Source: JAJYVT01 sp036796435
GTDB lineage: Bacteria; Actinomycetota; Acidimicrobiia; Acidimicrobiales; RAAP-2
Direction of reading: 5' to 3'
Assembly (NCBI GenBank): GCA_036796435.1
Contig: DAIRCY010000002.1
Span: 1 to 64,000, forward strand
Length of the DNA: 64,000 nucleotides
Shown here: in pieces, positions 34,228-42,154 of the stretch
How positions within the stretch are numbered: position 1 is the first letter of the stretch
Layout: the number at the start of each line of letters is the position of its first letter
The notes under the pieces: generated by a model
Databases searched by the model: none
Told to the model about the DNA's origin: nothing
Seen by the model: the letters and a program-made list of their open reading frames with translations, nothing else
Program-made: the position numbers and the translations under genes

Positions 34228-35961
34228 ATGGTGGCAGCTCAGCAGACGGTGATCGGGAGCCTCGACGAGCTCCGAAAGACGGGTTGCCTGACGGGGAAAG
34301 CAGGGAGCCAGCCCGTGTGCGTCTTCTGGGACGGCGAGCGCGCATACGCGGTCGACGACCGCTGCCCGCACATGGGCTTTCCGCTGCATCGAGGAACGGT
34401 CGAGACCGGGCTGTTGACGTGCCACTGGCACCATGCCCGCTTCGACCTCGAGTCGGGCGGGACGCTCGACCCATGGGCCGACGACGTGCGGGCGTATCCG
34501 GTCCTGATCGCGGACGGCCAGGTGAGCGTCATCATGGAGCCGGCGCGAGACCATGTCGCCCACTTCGAGGCGCGTCTTGAAGAAGGGCTCGAGCAGGGCA
34601 TCACGCTCGTGATCGCAAAGGCCGTCCTCGGTCTGCTCGAGGAGGGAGTACCACCCGCCGAGATCGTGCGCTCCGGGGTGCGCTTCGGCCTCCGCAACCG
34701 GGAGGGCGGCTGGGGTTCCGGCCTGACGGTGCTGACCGCCATGGCCAACGTTCTTGGCGAGCTCCGCTCGGACGACCGGCCGCTGGCCTTGGTACAGGGG
34801 CTCTCGTTCCTCTCGGGTGACACCCGGGGCCGGCCTCCCCGCTTCCCTCTCTCTCCACTGCGCGGCCACCTGAGCGCGGGGACCCTCGGGGTCTGGTACC
34901 GCCGCTTCATCGACAGCCGGTCGGCAGACGCGGCGGAGCGCTCGCTGGCGACCGCCGTCGACAACGGCTATTCGGTAGCCGACGTCGCCTCCCTCATGAC
35001 CGCTGCCATCACCGACCACGTCTTCATCGACGAAGGCCACACTCTCGATTTCACCAACAAGGCGTTCGAGTCCCTCGAACACCTGGGCTGGCAAGAAGCG
35101 GGTTTCGTGCTCCCCAGCCTTGCCGCCCAGACGGCCGCTGCCACTCGCCACGAGGAGGAGAGCGCCTGGCGGCACCCGCATGACCTCGTCGCGATCCTCC
35201 ACGACGCCTACGAACCGCTGCCCAGGCTGACCGAGGTGGGCCGTCACGGGCTCGGCCTCGACGACAAGGGCGTCGACGAGCTCGCCTGGCAGCTGCTCGA
35301 CGAGGAACCCGAGGCGGTGGTCGCGGCGCTCGACCAGTCGGTCGTTGCCGGCGCCACGGGCGAGCAGCTCGGGCGGGCGGTCGCCTACGCGGCCGCCCTG
35401 CGCATAGTGCGCTTCCACACCCAGAACGACCATGGCGACTGGGACGTGGTGCATCACGCCTTCACTGCGGCCAACGCGCTCCACCAGTGCCTCGTCCGCG
35501 CCAGTACGCCCGACCTGCTGCGCGGCGTCTATCAGGTTGCCCTGCGCGTCTATCTCGACCGCTTCCTCAACGTGCCGGCGGCCCGCTTGCCCGGCGACAC
35601 GGGCAGCCGGGACCTGGTGGAGCTGGCGGAGTGCTGGGACGCCGACGGGCAGGTGGACCGCGCGGGACGGATCGTGTACGGCCACCTCGCCTCGGGAGGC
35701 TCCTCGGCCGAGGTGATCGCCACGCTCGGCAGCGCCCTCCTGCAGGAGGACGCTCAGTTCCACTGGTTCCAGATATACGAGGCAGCGGTGCGCCAGGCCA
35801 GGGCCTGGCCCGAGGGATCAGAGCCGCAACGGCTCGTGCTCGTCGGTGCCGCACGCTTCCTGGCGGCTCACACCCCGACGAGGCGCGAGCTCTCCCAGGT
35901 CGTCCGGATCGCGACCAGGTTGCGGCGCGGAGAGGCTCTCTACGAGGAGGTCACCGACTGA
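34228..35961 (+). CDS. Rieske [2Fe-2S] protein with a large unrecognised C-terminal region, 577 aa
   Basis: Residues 1-105 form a Rieske domain: cluster motif 1 is DRCPHMGFPLHRG (Cys-x-His) and motif 2 is TCHWHHARFD (Cys-x-x-His), so both pairs of ligands are present. About 470 residues follow that are mostly alpha-helical and contain HxxE/HxxH-rich stretches (ITDHVFIDEGHTLDFTNKAF; HDLVAILHDAYE; NALHQCLVRA); I recognise no family. ATG 34228 is chosen because an upstream ATG at 34186 falls inside the -10 element. The SoxR-type promoter upstream suggests response to redox-cycling compounds. It is an unusual fusion; electron partner unknown. Confidence 0.8.
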   Translation: MVAAQQTVIGSLDELRKTGCLTGKAGSQPVCVFWDGERAYAVDDRCPHMGFPLHRGTVETGLLTCHWHHARFDLESGGTLDPWADDVRAYPVLIADGQVSVIMEPARDHVAHFEARLEEGLEQGITLVIAKAVLGLLEEGVPPAEIVRSGVRFGLRNREGGWGSGLTVLTAMANVLGELRSDDRPLALVQGLSFLSGDTRGRPPRFPLSPLRGHLSAGTLGVWYRRFIDSRSADAAERSLATAVDNGYSVADVASLMTAAITDHVFIDEGHTLDFTNKAFESLEHLGWQEAGFVLPSLAAQTAAATRHEEESAWRHPHDLVAILHDAYEPLPRLTEVGRHGLGLDDKGVDELAWQLLDEEPEAVVAALDQSVVAGATGEQLGRAVAYAAALRIVRFHTQNDHGDWDVVHHAFTAANALHQCLVRASTPDLLRGVYQVALRVYLDRFLNVPAARLPGDTGSRDLVELAECWDADGQVDRAGRIVYGHLASGGSSAEVIATLGSALLQEDAQFHWFQIYEAAVRQARAWPEGSEPQRLVLVGAARFLAAHTPTRRELSQVVRIATRLRRGEALYEEVTD

Positions 35962-36057
35962 GCGCTCGCCCGCCGGGGATGTGGCGAATCGCCGGCGGCC
36001 TACCCAGTCGCTGCGCCGGTGCTCGGGCCTCCCCGGAACGGGGTCAAGGCTAGCAAG

Positions 36058-36130
36058 TGCCCCCAACGGGATTCGAACCCGTGCTACCGCCTTGAAAGGG
36101 CGGCGTCCTGGGCCGCTAGACGATGGGGGC
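36058..36130 (-). tRNA. tRNA-Glu (TTC)
   Basis: A full 73-nt cloverleaf: acceptor GCCCCCA pairs with TGGGGGC, discriminator A, anticodon TTC in the loop CTTTCAA, T-loop TTCGAAT. CCA is not encoded. It is on the same strand as tRNA-Asp and tRNA-Phe at 15.3-15.5 kb. Confidence 0.95.
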
Positions 36131-36211
36131 GCAACACCCCGTACCGGGGCTCCGGGCACGCTACCAGTGTCCTCTTGCTCCGAGGTCAGAGGATGCAGCT
36201 TTGCTCCGAGG

Positions 36212-37252
36212 TCAGGGGATCAGCGTCGCGGAGGTGTCCACCCGACTGGGCGTCCTCGCCTCGGCGGACGCCGTAGCGACGGTGTCCTCCGGAGCGGGAA
36301 CCGCGCGCAAGGGGGCCGCGAGCCGCTCGGGGGCGTGGTGCGTGAGCGCGAGGAAGAACTGGACCACCCCGATCACGAGGACGGTCGCGCCAAGCTCGTG
36401 TAGTTCGACGAGCGACGCAGGGAGGTGGGTGAAGTACTGGGTGTACCCGATCGCGGCCTGGAGCACGAGCACGCCGACGAGGATCCGGGCGGCTTTGCGG
36501 ACCCGCTCGGGGACGTCGAGCGCGTGCAGCGCGACGGCGAGCGACAGCACGACGCCGATGAGAAGGAGCGCCAGCGTCGAGTGGAGCTCGGCGAGCTGGC
36601 GCAGCGGCACGTCGATCCGCGGAGCGACCCGCTGTCCGGGAGCACCCCCAGCGTCCGGCGCGGCGCCGGTCGTCGCCGCGCCGGCTGCGACCACGATGGC
36701 GACGAGGACCACGAGGCCCCGTGACAGCAGCAGGATGGGCCGAGGAACGAGGATCCGGCCGCTCGTGAAGTCGCGGCCTGCCCGGTGGACGAGCACGACG
36801 GCGTTCACGACGAGGAGCATCGTCGCGAGGAAGTGCACCATGACGAGGTAGGGGTTCAGCTTCGTGTACACGACGATCCCGCCGACGACCGCTTCCACCA
36901 GGACGCCTGCGATGAGGCCACCCGACAGCCAGACCAGGTCGCGCCGGAACGGTCGGCGGAGCAGGGTCGCGAAGAACGTCGCGCCGATCACCACGACCAA
37001 AAGGACCGTGACCATGCGGTTGCCGAACTCGACGAGTGAGTGGAACTGGAACGGCGGGGTGAGGTGCGTCTTCGTGCAAGCCGGCCAGTCCGAGCAGCCG
37101 AGCCCGGATCCGGTGACCCGTACGGCGGCGCCCGTGAGCACGATCGCGGCGACGCAGACGAGCGAGACGACCGACAGTCGTCGGACGGTCGAGGGGGCAA
37201 GCCGGGGCAGGCGTTGCGCCGTGGTCACGAAGGCGGCGACCGGCGAGCGCAC
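36212..37252 (-). CDS. ctaA: Heme A synthase (CtaA/COX15), 346 aa
   Basis: It oxidises the methyl group of heme O to make heme A for cytochrome oxidase. The protein has eight membrane helices and the four conserved His-bearing segments, including SLVEFGNRMV-type first helix, VMVHFLATMLLVVNA, LAELHSTLALLLIGVV and LVELHELGATVLVIGV. The first periplasmic loop has the Cys-rich GSGLGCSDWPACTKT motif of the actinobacterial and Bacillus-type enzyme. GTG 37252 is the most plausible start; GTG 37228 is possible. It is divergent from the thioredoxin-like gene at 37350. Confidence 0.9.
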   Translation of the reverse strand: MRSPVAAFVTTAQRLPRLAPSTVRRLSVVSLVCVAAIVLTGAAVRVTGSGLGCSDWPACTKTHLTPPFQFHSLVEFGNRMVTVLLVVVIGATFFATLLRRPFRRDLVWLSGGLIAGVLVEAVVGGIVVYTKLNPYLVMVHFLATMLLVVNAVVLVHRAGRDFTSGRILVPRPILLLSRGLVVLVAIVVAAGAATTGAAPDAGGAPGQRVAPRIDVPLRQLAELHSTLALLLIGVVLSLAVALHALDVPERVRKAARILVGVLVLQAAIGYTQYFTHLPASLVELHELGATVLVIGVVQFFLALTHHAPERLAAPLRAVPAPEDTVATASAEARTPSRVDTSATLIP

Positions 37253-37349
37253 GCCCGCCGATGGTAGTGGGGGGCAGCTGCCCGCGGCCGCGCGGCAGCG
37301 GCCGCCGCCCCGACATGCCGTCGGGCCGCGGTCTCCATAGCATCGAGAC

Positions 37350-37997
37350 ATGGATCCCGCACCGCCCGGCGGAGACCCCGCTCGCCGTCCTGCGTCGCTG
37401 CGGCGACTGCGCTGGATGGTGCCCCTCGCCGTCGTGCTGCTGGCCTTCGTGGTCGTCGCGGCGGTCGAAGCGGTACGCCAGTCGAACACGATGAGCGGCT
37501 CCACCCAGATCCAGACCGACGGATTCCACATGCCGGCCAGTGCCCGCCCGGTCACCTTCTCGCTCCCGGTCCTGCAGGCCGCCACGGGCGCCCGGACCGC
37601 CGCACCGACCACGGACGCTGTGACCATGGCGTCGCTTCGCGGCAAGCCGCTCGTCCTCAACATGTGGTCCAGCTTCTGCTCGGTCTGCAAGCAGGAGACG
37701 CCGGCGGTGGAATCCGTGGCGCGCCGGGTGGGGCCGTCCGTCCGCTTCGTCGGGATCGACACGCTCGATCAGAGAAAGACAGCGCTCTCGTTCCTCCACC
37801 GCTACCACGTCACCTACCTCCAGCTCTTCGACGCCAACGAGCGGGTGGGCTCGGGGTACGGGATCCCGGGGCTCCCGGTGACCGTGTTCGTCTCCGCGCA
37901 CGACAAGGTGGTCGGCGAGTACCTCGGTGCGCTCAGCTCCAAGACCCTCGATCACTACCTCGAGACGCTCTTCGGCGTGCGGGTCGCGTCGAGCTGA
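37350..37997 (+). CDS. Membrane-anchored TlpA/ResA-like thioredoxin, 215 aa
   Basis: A single N-terminal membrane anchor at about residues 22-42 (WMVPLAVVLLAFVVVAAVEA) is followed by an extracytoplasmic thioredoxin fold. The redox motif is WSSFCSVCKQET (CxxC), and the cis-Pro is in GIPGLPVTVFV. Such proteins act in cytochrome c or oxidase assembly by reducing Cys pairs, which fits its position beside ctaA. A hairpin at 38001-38021 ends transcription. Confidence 0.88.
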   Translation: MDPAPPGGDPARRPASLRRLRWMVPLAVVLLAFVVVAAVEAVRQSNTMSGSTQIQTDGFHMPASARPVTFSLPVLQAATGARTAAPTTDAVTMASLRGKPLVLNMWSSFCSVCKQETPAVESVARRVGPSVRFVGIDTLDQRKTALSFLHRYHVTYLQLFDANERVGSGYGIPGLPVTVFVSAHDKVVGEYLGALSSKTLDHYLETLFGVRVASS

Positions 37998-38000
37998 CAC

Positions 38001-38021
38001 CCGCCCGCCCCCGACGGGCGG
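38001..38021. terminator. Bidirectional terminator hairpin
   Basis: CCGCCCG and CGGGCGG form a 7-base GC stem around a 7-base loop in the 30-base space between two converging genes. There is no T-run. Confidence 0.55.
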
Positions 38022-38027
38022 CGGCCG

Positions 38028-38774
38028 CTACTCCCAGCGGAAGGTGAGTGCGGCCAGCACGGACGCGCCGACCGCCCACACCCCGAGCGTCACCCAGGCA
38101 CCCGCCGACACGGCGACGCCGAGTCCCAGGGAGGCGTGGAGTGCGTCGGAAAGTGCCGCCGCGGGCAGCGCACGCGCGACGTCCGCAAGGGGGCCGGGCA
38201 GCTTGCCGAGCGGCACGATCATCCCCCCGAGCAGCAGCAGCACGAGGTACAGGCCGTTCGCGGCCGCGAGGTTGACCTCCGCTCGCAGCACGCCGGCCAA
38301 GAGCAGTCCGATCCCGCCGAAGGCGACCGTCGCGAGCACGACCGCGGCGAGCGCGTCCGCTGCGGCCGGCCCGGCGTGGCTGTGGCCCGGCTGCCATCCG
38401 AGGGCGTATCCGACCGGGACGAGCACCGCGGCTTGGAGGATCTCGACGAAGAAGATCGTCGTGATCTTCGCCCCGAGGAGCCGCGGACGACCGAGGGGGG
38501 TCGCGCCGAGCCGCTTCAACACCCCGTACCCGCGTTCGAATCCCGTGGCGATGCCGAGCGAGACCATCGCGGTGGACATGACCGCCAGGGCGAGGATGCC
38601 CGGCACGAAGAACGAGACGGCCGGGCCGGGGCCGGTCGAGACGACGTGCGACGTCGAGAAGAAGACGAGGAACGCGATGGGGATGCCCGCAGTGAGGAGG
38701 AGCGTCTCGCCGCGCCGCAGGGTCATGTACGTCTCGGCCTCCACCTGCGCGACGAACGGCCGGAGCGCGCTCAT
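38028..38774 (-). CDS. ABC-2-type transporter permease, 248 aa
   Basis: Six hydrophobic segments (for example LLLTAGIPIAFLVFFSTSHV, ILALAVMSTAMVSLGIATGF, LYLVLLLLGGMIVPLGKLPG) and the family layout of ABC-2 permeases are seen. The start ATG 38774 overlaps the stop of the ATPase gene by 4 bases. With the ATPase at 38771-39799 it forms an exporter, probably of drugs, lipids or heme-pathway-related compounds; the substrate cannot be told. ABC-2 exporters often sit beside ctaA in actinobacteria. Confidence 0.87.
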   Translation of the reverse strand: MSALRPFVAQVEAETYMTLRRGETLLLTAGIPIAFLVFFSTSHVVSTGPGPAVSFFVPGILALAVMSTAMVSLGIATGFERGYGVLKRLGATPLGRPRLLGAKITTIFFVEILQAAVLVPVGYALGWQPGHSHAGPAAADALAAVVLATVAFGGIGLLLAGVLRAEVNLAAANGLYLVLLLLGGMIVPLGKLPGPLADVARALPAAALSDALHASLGLGVAVSAGAWVTLGVWAVGASVLAALTFRWE

Positions 38775-39799
38775 CGGTCGCGGCCCGCGGGCTCGTGCGG
38801 TTCGCCGTGCAGCGCCAGCACATCGAGGTACGCGTCTTCGAGGGAACGACCGACCCGAAGGTCGTTGAAGGCGATGCCGTGGCCGGCGAGCCCGGTCGCG
38901 ACGCGAGCGGCCAGCTCGCCTGCCCCCGGGGCACCGGCCGCTTGCCCCGCCTCGGAGGCTGCGGCGGCGACGCCGATCTCGACCCGGTAGCGCCCCGGCC
39001 GGACCTCGGTGACCATCGCCCCCCCGCCGACCGCGAGCGCCACGTCGTCGAGGTCCAGCCCGGGTGGCGCGCCGAAGCCGACCTCGACACGGGCCGTACG
39101 GGCGTCGCCGAGAGACGTGGGGGTTCCCTCCGCCGCCACGGCGCCCTTCGCGAGCACGAGCACCCTGTCGGCGAGCCGCTCCGCCTCGGCGAGCTCGTGG
39201 GTCGTGAGCAGGATGCAGGCTCCCCGGCCGCGCAGGCTCGTGATCACCTCCCGGACGGCGAGCCGCCCTTCGGGGTCCACGCCGGCCGTGGGCTCGTCGA
39301 GGAGGAGGACCTCCGGACGGCCGACGAGGGCGAGCGCGAGCGACAGCCGCGCCTGCTCGCCGCCAGAGAGGTGGCGCCAGGGGGTCTTCGCGACCGGGCG
39401 TAGCCCGACGAGGTCGAGCAGCGCCTCGGGGTCTTCGGGACGTGCGTAGTACGACGCGAAGAGCCGTAGCGCGCGTCGTGGACCGAGCATGGGGTACACG
39501 CCACCGCGTTGCAACATGACTCCCACGCGCGGGACGAGCGCGCCGTGGTCCCCGAAGGGGTCGAGACCGAGGACCCGCACCGCGCCCGCTGCGGGTCGCC
39601 GGTACCCCTCGAGGCACTCGACGGTGGAGGTCTTCCCCGCGCCGTTCGGGCCGAGAATGCACAGCACTTCCCCGCGCTGAGCGCTGAACGAGACGTGGTC
39701 GACCGCCGTTCGCCTTCCGTACCGCACGACCAGGTCCTCGCACAGGACGGCGGGCGTGGCGCGAACGTCGGACGCGGCGGGGCCATCGGCCGGGATCAC
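38771..39799 (-). CDS. ABC-2 exporter ATPase, 342 aa
   Basis: All nucleotide-binding motifs are present: Walker A GPNGAGKTSTVE, signature LSGGEQARLSLALAL, Walker B VLLLDEPTAGVDPEG and the switch His in LLTTHELAEAERLADRV. The N-terminus resembles the CcmA/drug-exporter type; about 80 residues follow the core as an accessory domain. GTG 39799 is only 27 bases from the divergent serS start at 39826, so the promoters overlap. It is translated ahead of the permease. Confidence 0.92.
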   Translation of the reverse strand: MIPADGPAASDVRATPAVLCEDLVVRYGRRTAVDHVSFSAQRGEVLCILGPNGAGKTSTVECLEGYRRPAAGAVRVLGLDPFGDHGALVPRVGVMLQRGGVYPMLGPRRALRLFASYYARPEDPEALLDLVGLRPVAKTPWRHLSGGEQARLSLALALVGRPEVLLLDEPTAGVDPEGRLAVREVITSLRGRGACILLTTHELAEAERLADRVLVLAKGAVAAEGTPTSLGDARTARVEVGFGAPPGLDLDDVALAVGGGAMVTEVRPGRYRVEIGVAAAASEAGQAAGAPGAGELAARVATGLAGHGIAFNDLRVGRSLEDAYLDVLALHGEPHEPAGRDR

Positions 39800-39825
39800 A
39801 CGGCCACGCTACTGTCAGCTGGCAA

Positions 39826-41130
39826 ATGATCGACGTCCGGCTCGTTCGTGAAGATCCCCAGCGCGTGAAGGTTGCGCTCGCGCGCCGGGGCGTCCCCCCC
39901 GAGGACGTCGACGCCATCTTCAACCTCGACCAGGACCACCGAGCGGCGCTCGCCCGTCAGGAGACGTTGCGGGCGCAGGTTAAGGCGCTCTCGCGCCAGG
40001 TCGGCGAGGCCAGGAGGTCCGGCGACGCGGAGAAGGCGAGTGCGCTCGCCGACGAGAGCCGCCGCGCCGGCGAGGAGGAGAGGGCCGCGGCCCAAGAGGT
40101 CGACCGGCTCGCCGGGGACCTGCGCACGTTGCTGTTGTTCGTGCCGAACCTCCCCGCCGACGACGCCCCGGACGGCGCTGGGGCGGAGCACAACGTGGAG
40201 CGAAGCAGGTGGTGGCCCGGCATCGAGGAGGGCGCGCCCGAGCCGGTCCCGGCGGAGCACCAGCGGGTCCCGCACTGGGAGACGGGCCACGCGCTCGGGA
40301 TCCTCGACATGCCGAGCGGCGCCCGGCTCGCGGGGTCGATGTTCCCCCTCTACCGGGGGGACGGGGCACGGCTCGTCCGCGCGCTCACCTCGTGGGCACT
40401 CTCCAGGCACGCCGACGCCTACGAGGAGGTCCGTCCCCCCACGTTCGTGCTGACCGAGACGATGACCTCGACGGGCCATCTGCCGAAGTTCGCCGACGAG
40501 GCGTACCACATCGAGCGAGACGACCTCTGGGCGATCCCGACCGCCGAGGTGCCGCTCACTTCTATGCACCGCGGCGAGATCCTCGACGAGGCCGACCTGC
40601 CTGTCCGCCTGACCGCGGTGAGCGAGTGTTTCCGTCGGGAGGCGGGCGCGGCCGGCCGTGACACGAGGGGGCTCCTGCGCGTGCACGAGTTCGAGAAAGT
40701 GGAGCTCTTCGCCTACGCGACGCCTGCCCAGGCCCAGGGGATCTTCGAGGACATCCTCTCGAGGGCCGAGTCGATGCTGCGTGAGCTCCGGCTCCCCTAC
40801 CGTGTCGAGGACCTGTGCACTGGCGATCTCGGGACGTCCGCGGCGCGGACCTTCGACCTCGAGGTGTACTCGCCGGGCTGCGACCGATGGCTCGAGGTCT
40901 CCTCGGTGAGCTGGTTCCGCGACTACCAGGCGCGGCGCGCGAACGTCCGATACCGGCCGCTCGGCGGCGGCCACCCGGCACTCGTGCACACGCTCAATGG
41001 GTCCGCCCTCGCGTGGCCGCGGATCTGGGCCGCCCTCGTCGAGTGGGGGCGCCAGCCTGACGGTTCGGTCCGGATGCCAGAGGTGCTCGCGCCGTGGCTC
41101 GGCCCCGAGCCCACGATCCGGCGGCGCTGA
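39826..41130 (+). CDS. serS: Seryl-tRNA synthetase, 434 aa
   Basis: It charges tRNA-Ser with serine in the cytoplasm. An N-terminal coiled-coil arm spans about residues 30-100 (ARQETLRAQVKALSRQVGEA). The class II motifs follow: motif 2 with VSECFRREAGAAGRDTRGLL, and motif 3 as HTLNGSALAWPRIWAALVEW. Length and layout are normal for a bacterial SerS. No T-box leader is visible, the upstream space to the exporter gene being only 26 bases. Confidence 0.96.
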   Translation: MIDVRLVREDPQRVKVALARRGVPPEDVDAIFNLDQDHRAALARQETLRAQVKALSRQVGEARRSGDAEKASALADESRRAGEEERAAAQEVDRLAGDLRTLLLFVPNLPADDAPDGAGAEHNVERSRWWPGIEEGAPEPVPAEHQRVPHWETGHALGILDMPSGARLAGSMFPLYRGDGARLVRALTSWALSRHADAYEEVRPPTFVLTETMTSTGHLPKFADEAYHIERDDLWAIPTAEVPLTSMHRGEILDEADLPVRLTAVSECFRREAGAAGRDTRGLLRVHEFEKVELFAYATPAQAQGIFEDILSRAESMLRELRLPYRVEDLCTGDLGTSAARTFDLEVYSPGCDRWLEVSSVSWFRDYQARRANVRYRPLGGGHPALVHTLNGSALAWPRIWAALVEWGRQPDGSVRMPEVLAPWLGPEPTIRRR

Positions 41131-41183
41131 GCCCGGCCGCGTCAGCCCGCCCGCCTCGGGCGTGCCCAGCAGCTGACCCAGCA

Positions 41184-41221
41184 CCTTCCGGGTCCCCGCC
41201 TCGGGCGCGGGACCCGGAAGG
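41184..41221. terminator. Terminator hairpin between serS and the response regulator gene
   Basis: CCTTCCGGGTCCC and its complement on the other side form a long GC-rich stem of about 15 pairs with one bulged C, and a loop CTCGGGC. It lies between two converging genes and probably stops both. Confidence 0.7.
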
Positions 41222-41292
41222 CCGCTCAGCCCCGAGACTGCGGGACCGGATCGACCGGCACGGCCGCCGTCGAGGACGCCAACGGCTACAAC

Positions 41293-41302
41293 NNNNNNNN
41301 NN
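41293..41302. other. Assembly gap (10 N)
   Basis: Ten N bases in the intergenic space after serS. The gap length is probably nominal, so missing sequence could be larger; a short stretch beforehand (TGSTGTAAVEDANGYN in one frame) may be the edge of a coding piece. Confidence 0.9.
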
Positions 41303-41319
41303 GCCTCGGGCCGGCCGCG

Positions 41320-42096
41320 TCAGGGCCGGCGGGTGTGCGCCGCGACAGCGTCGAACCGGTAGCCGACGCCCCGCACCGTCGTGATCAGGACCGGATGGGA
41401 AGGGTCGACCTCGATGCGGGACCGGAGCCGCTTCACGTGCACGTCGAGCGTCTTCGTGTCCCCGATGTAGTCGGAGCCCCAGACCCGGTCGATGAGCACG
41501 TCGCGGGTGAGGACGCGCCCTGCGTTCTCCACGAGCAGCGCGAGCAGCTCGAACTCCTTGCGCCGGAGCGGGACCTCTTCACCGCGCACGAAGACCCGGC
41601 GCGTGTCGAGGTCGACGCGCACGTCCCCCGCCTCCCGTGAACCTTCCTCCGGTTCGTGAGGGCGACGGTCGTCTCCGGATCCGCCGGGTCTGCCGCCGCC
41701 GCTCCCGTTCGGGCGGCCCGTGGTGCCGCGGCGCATCACCGCACGGATACGCGCCACGAGCTCGCGCAGCCGGTAGGGCTTCGAGACGTAGTCGTCCGCG
41801 CCGACTTCGAGCCCCACGACCGTGTCGATCTCGGCTGCCTTGGCGGTCACCATGATGATGGGGACGCTCGACCGGTTCCGGATGTTCCTGCAGACGTCGA
41901 TCCCCGAGATCTTCGGCAGCATCAGGTCCAGTAGGACGAGGTCCGGCGCGGTCTCGTCGAAGAGGCGCAGCGCCTCGGAGCCGTCGCGCGCCACCGTCAC
42001 CTTGAAGCCCTCGCGGCCGAGTCCGACGACGAGCGCGTCGATGAACGACTCCTCGTCTTCCGCCAGCAGCACGTTGATGGGTCGGGAGTCGGTCAT
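41320..42096 (-). CDS. OmpR/PhoB-family response regulator (RegX3-like), 258 aa
   Basis: The receiver domain has the phosphoacceptor Asp at about residue 57 (DLVLLDLMLPK), the acidic pair in LLAEDEESF and the Lys of DDYVSKPYR. The C-terminal winged HTH follows with the typical RRKEFELLALLVENAGRVLT and TLDVHVKRLRSRIE. A Gly/Arg-rich linker of about 40 residues (GRPNGSGGGRPGGSGDDRRP) separates them, longer than normal. It sits downstream of the kinase gene, as in the senX3-regX3 pair of mycobacteria that controls phosphate uptake; that function is inferred. Confidence 0.93.
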   Translation of the reverse strand: MTDSRPINVLLAEDEESFIDALVVGLGREGFKVTVARDGSEALRLFDETAPDLVLLDLMLPKISGIDVCRNIRNRSSVPIIMVTAKAAEIDTVVGLEVGADDYVSKPYRLRELVARIRAVMRRGTTGRPNGSGGGRPGGSGDDRRPHEPEEGSREAGDVRVDLDTRRVFVRGEEVPLRRKEFELLALLVENAGRVLTRDVLIDRVWGSDYIGDTKTLDVHVKRLRSRIEVDPSHPVLITTVRGVGYRFDAVAAHTRRP

Positions 42097-42154
42097 GGCG
42101 TGCCGTGCCAAGGGTACCGGTGCGGCGGGGGTCCGTGCCCGGGCGCAGAGGGCG

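Noticed and set aside
34153..35763. 536-aa minus-strand frame opposite the Rieske gene
   Set aside because: Antisense of a gene with a clear Rieske domain; its own product is Arg/Gly/His-rich without any domain.
36186..38000. 604-aa minus-strand frame over ctaA and the thioredoxin gene
   Set aside because: Frame-shifted shadow of ctaA; composition Arg/Pro-rich without motifs.
39796..41184. 462-aa minus-strand frame opposite serS
   Set aside because: Antisense of serS, no domain; serS has all class II motifs.
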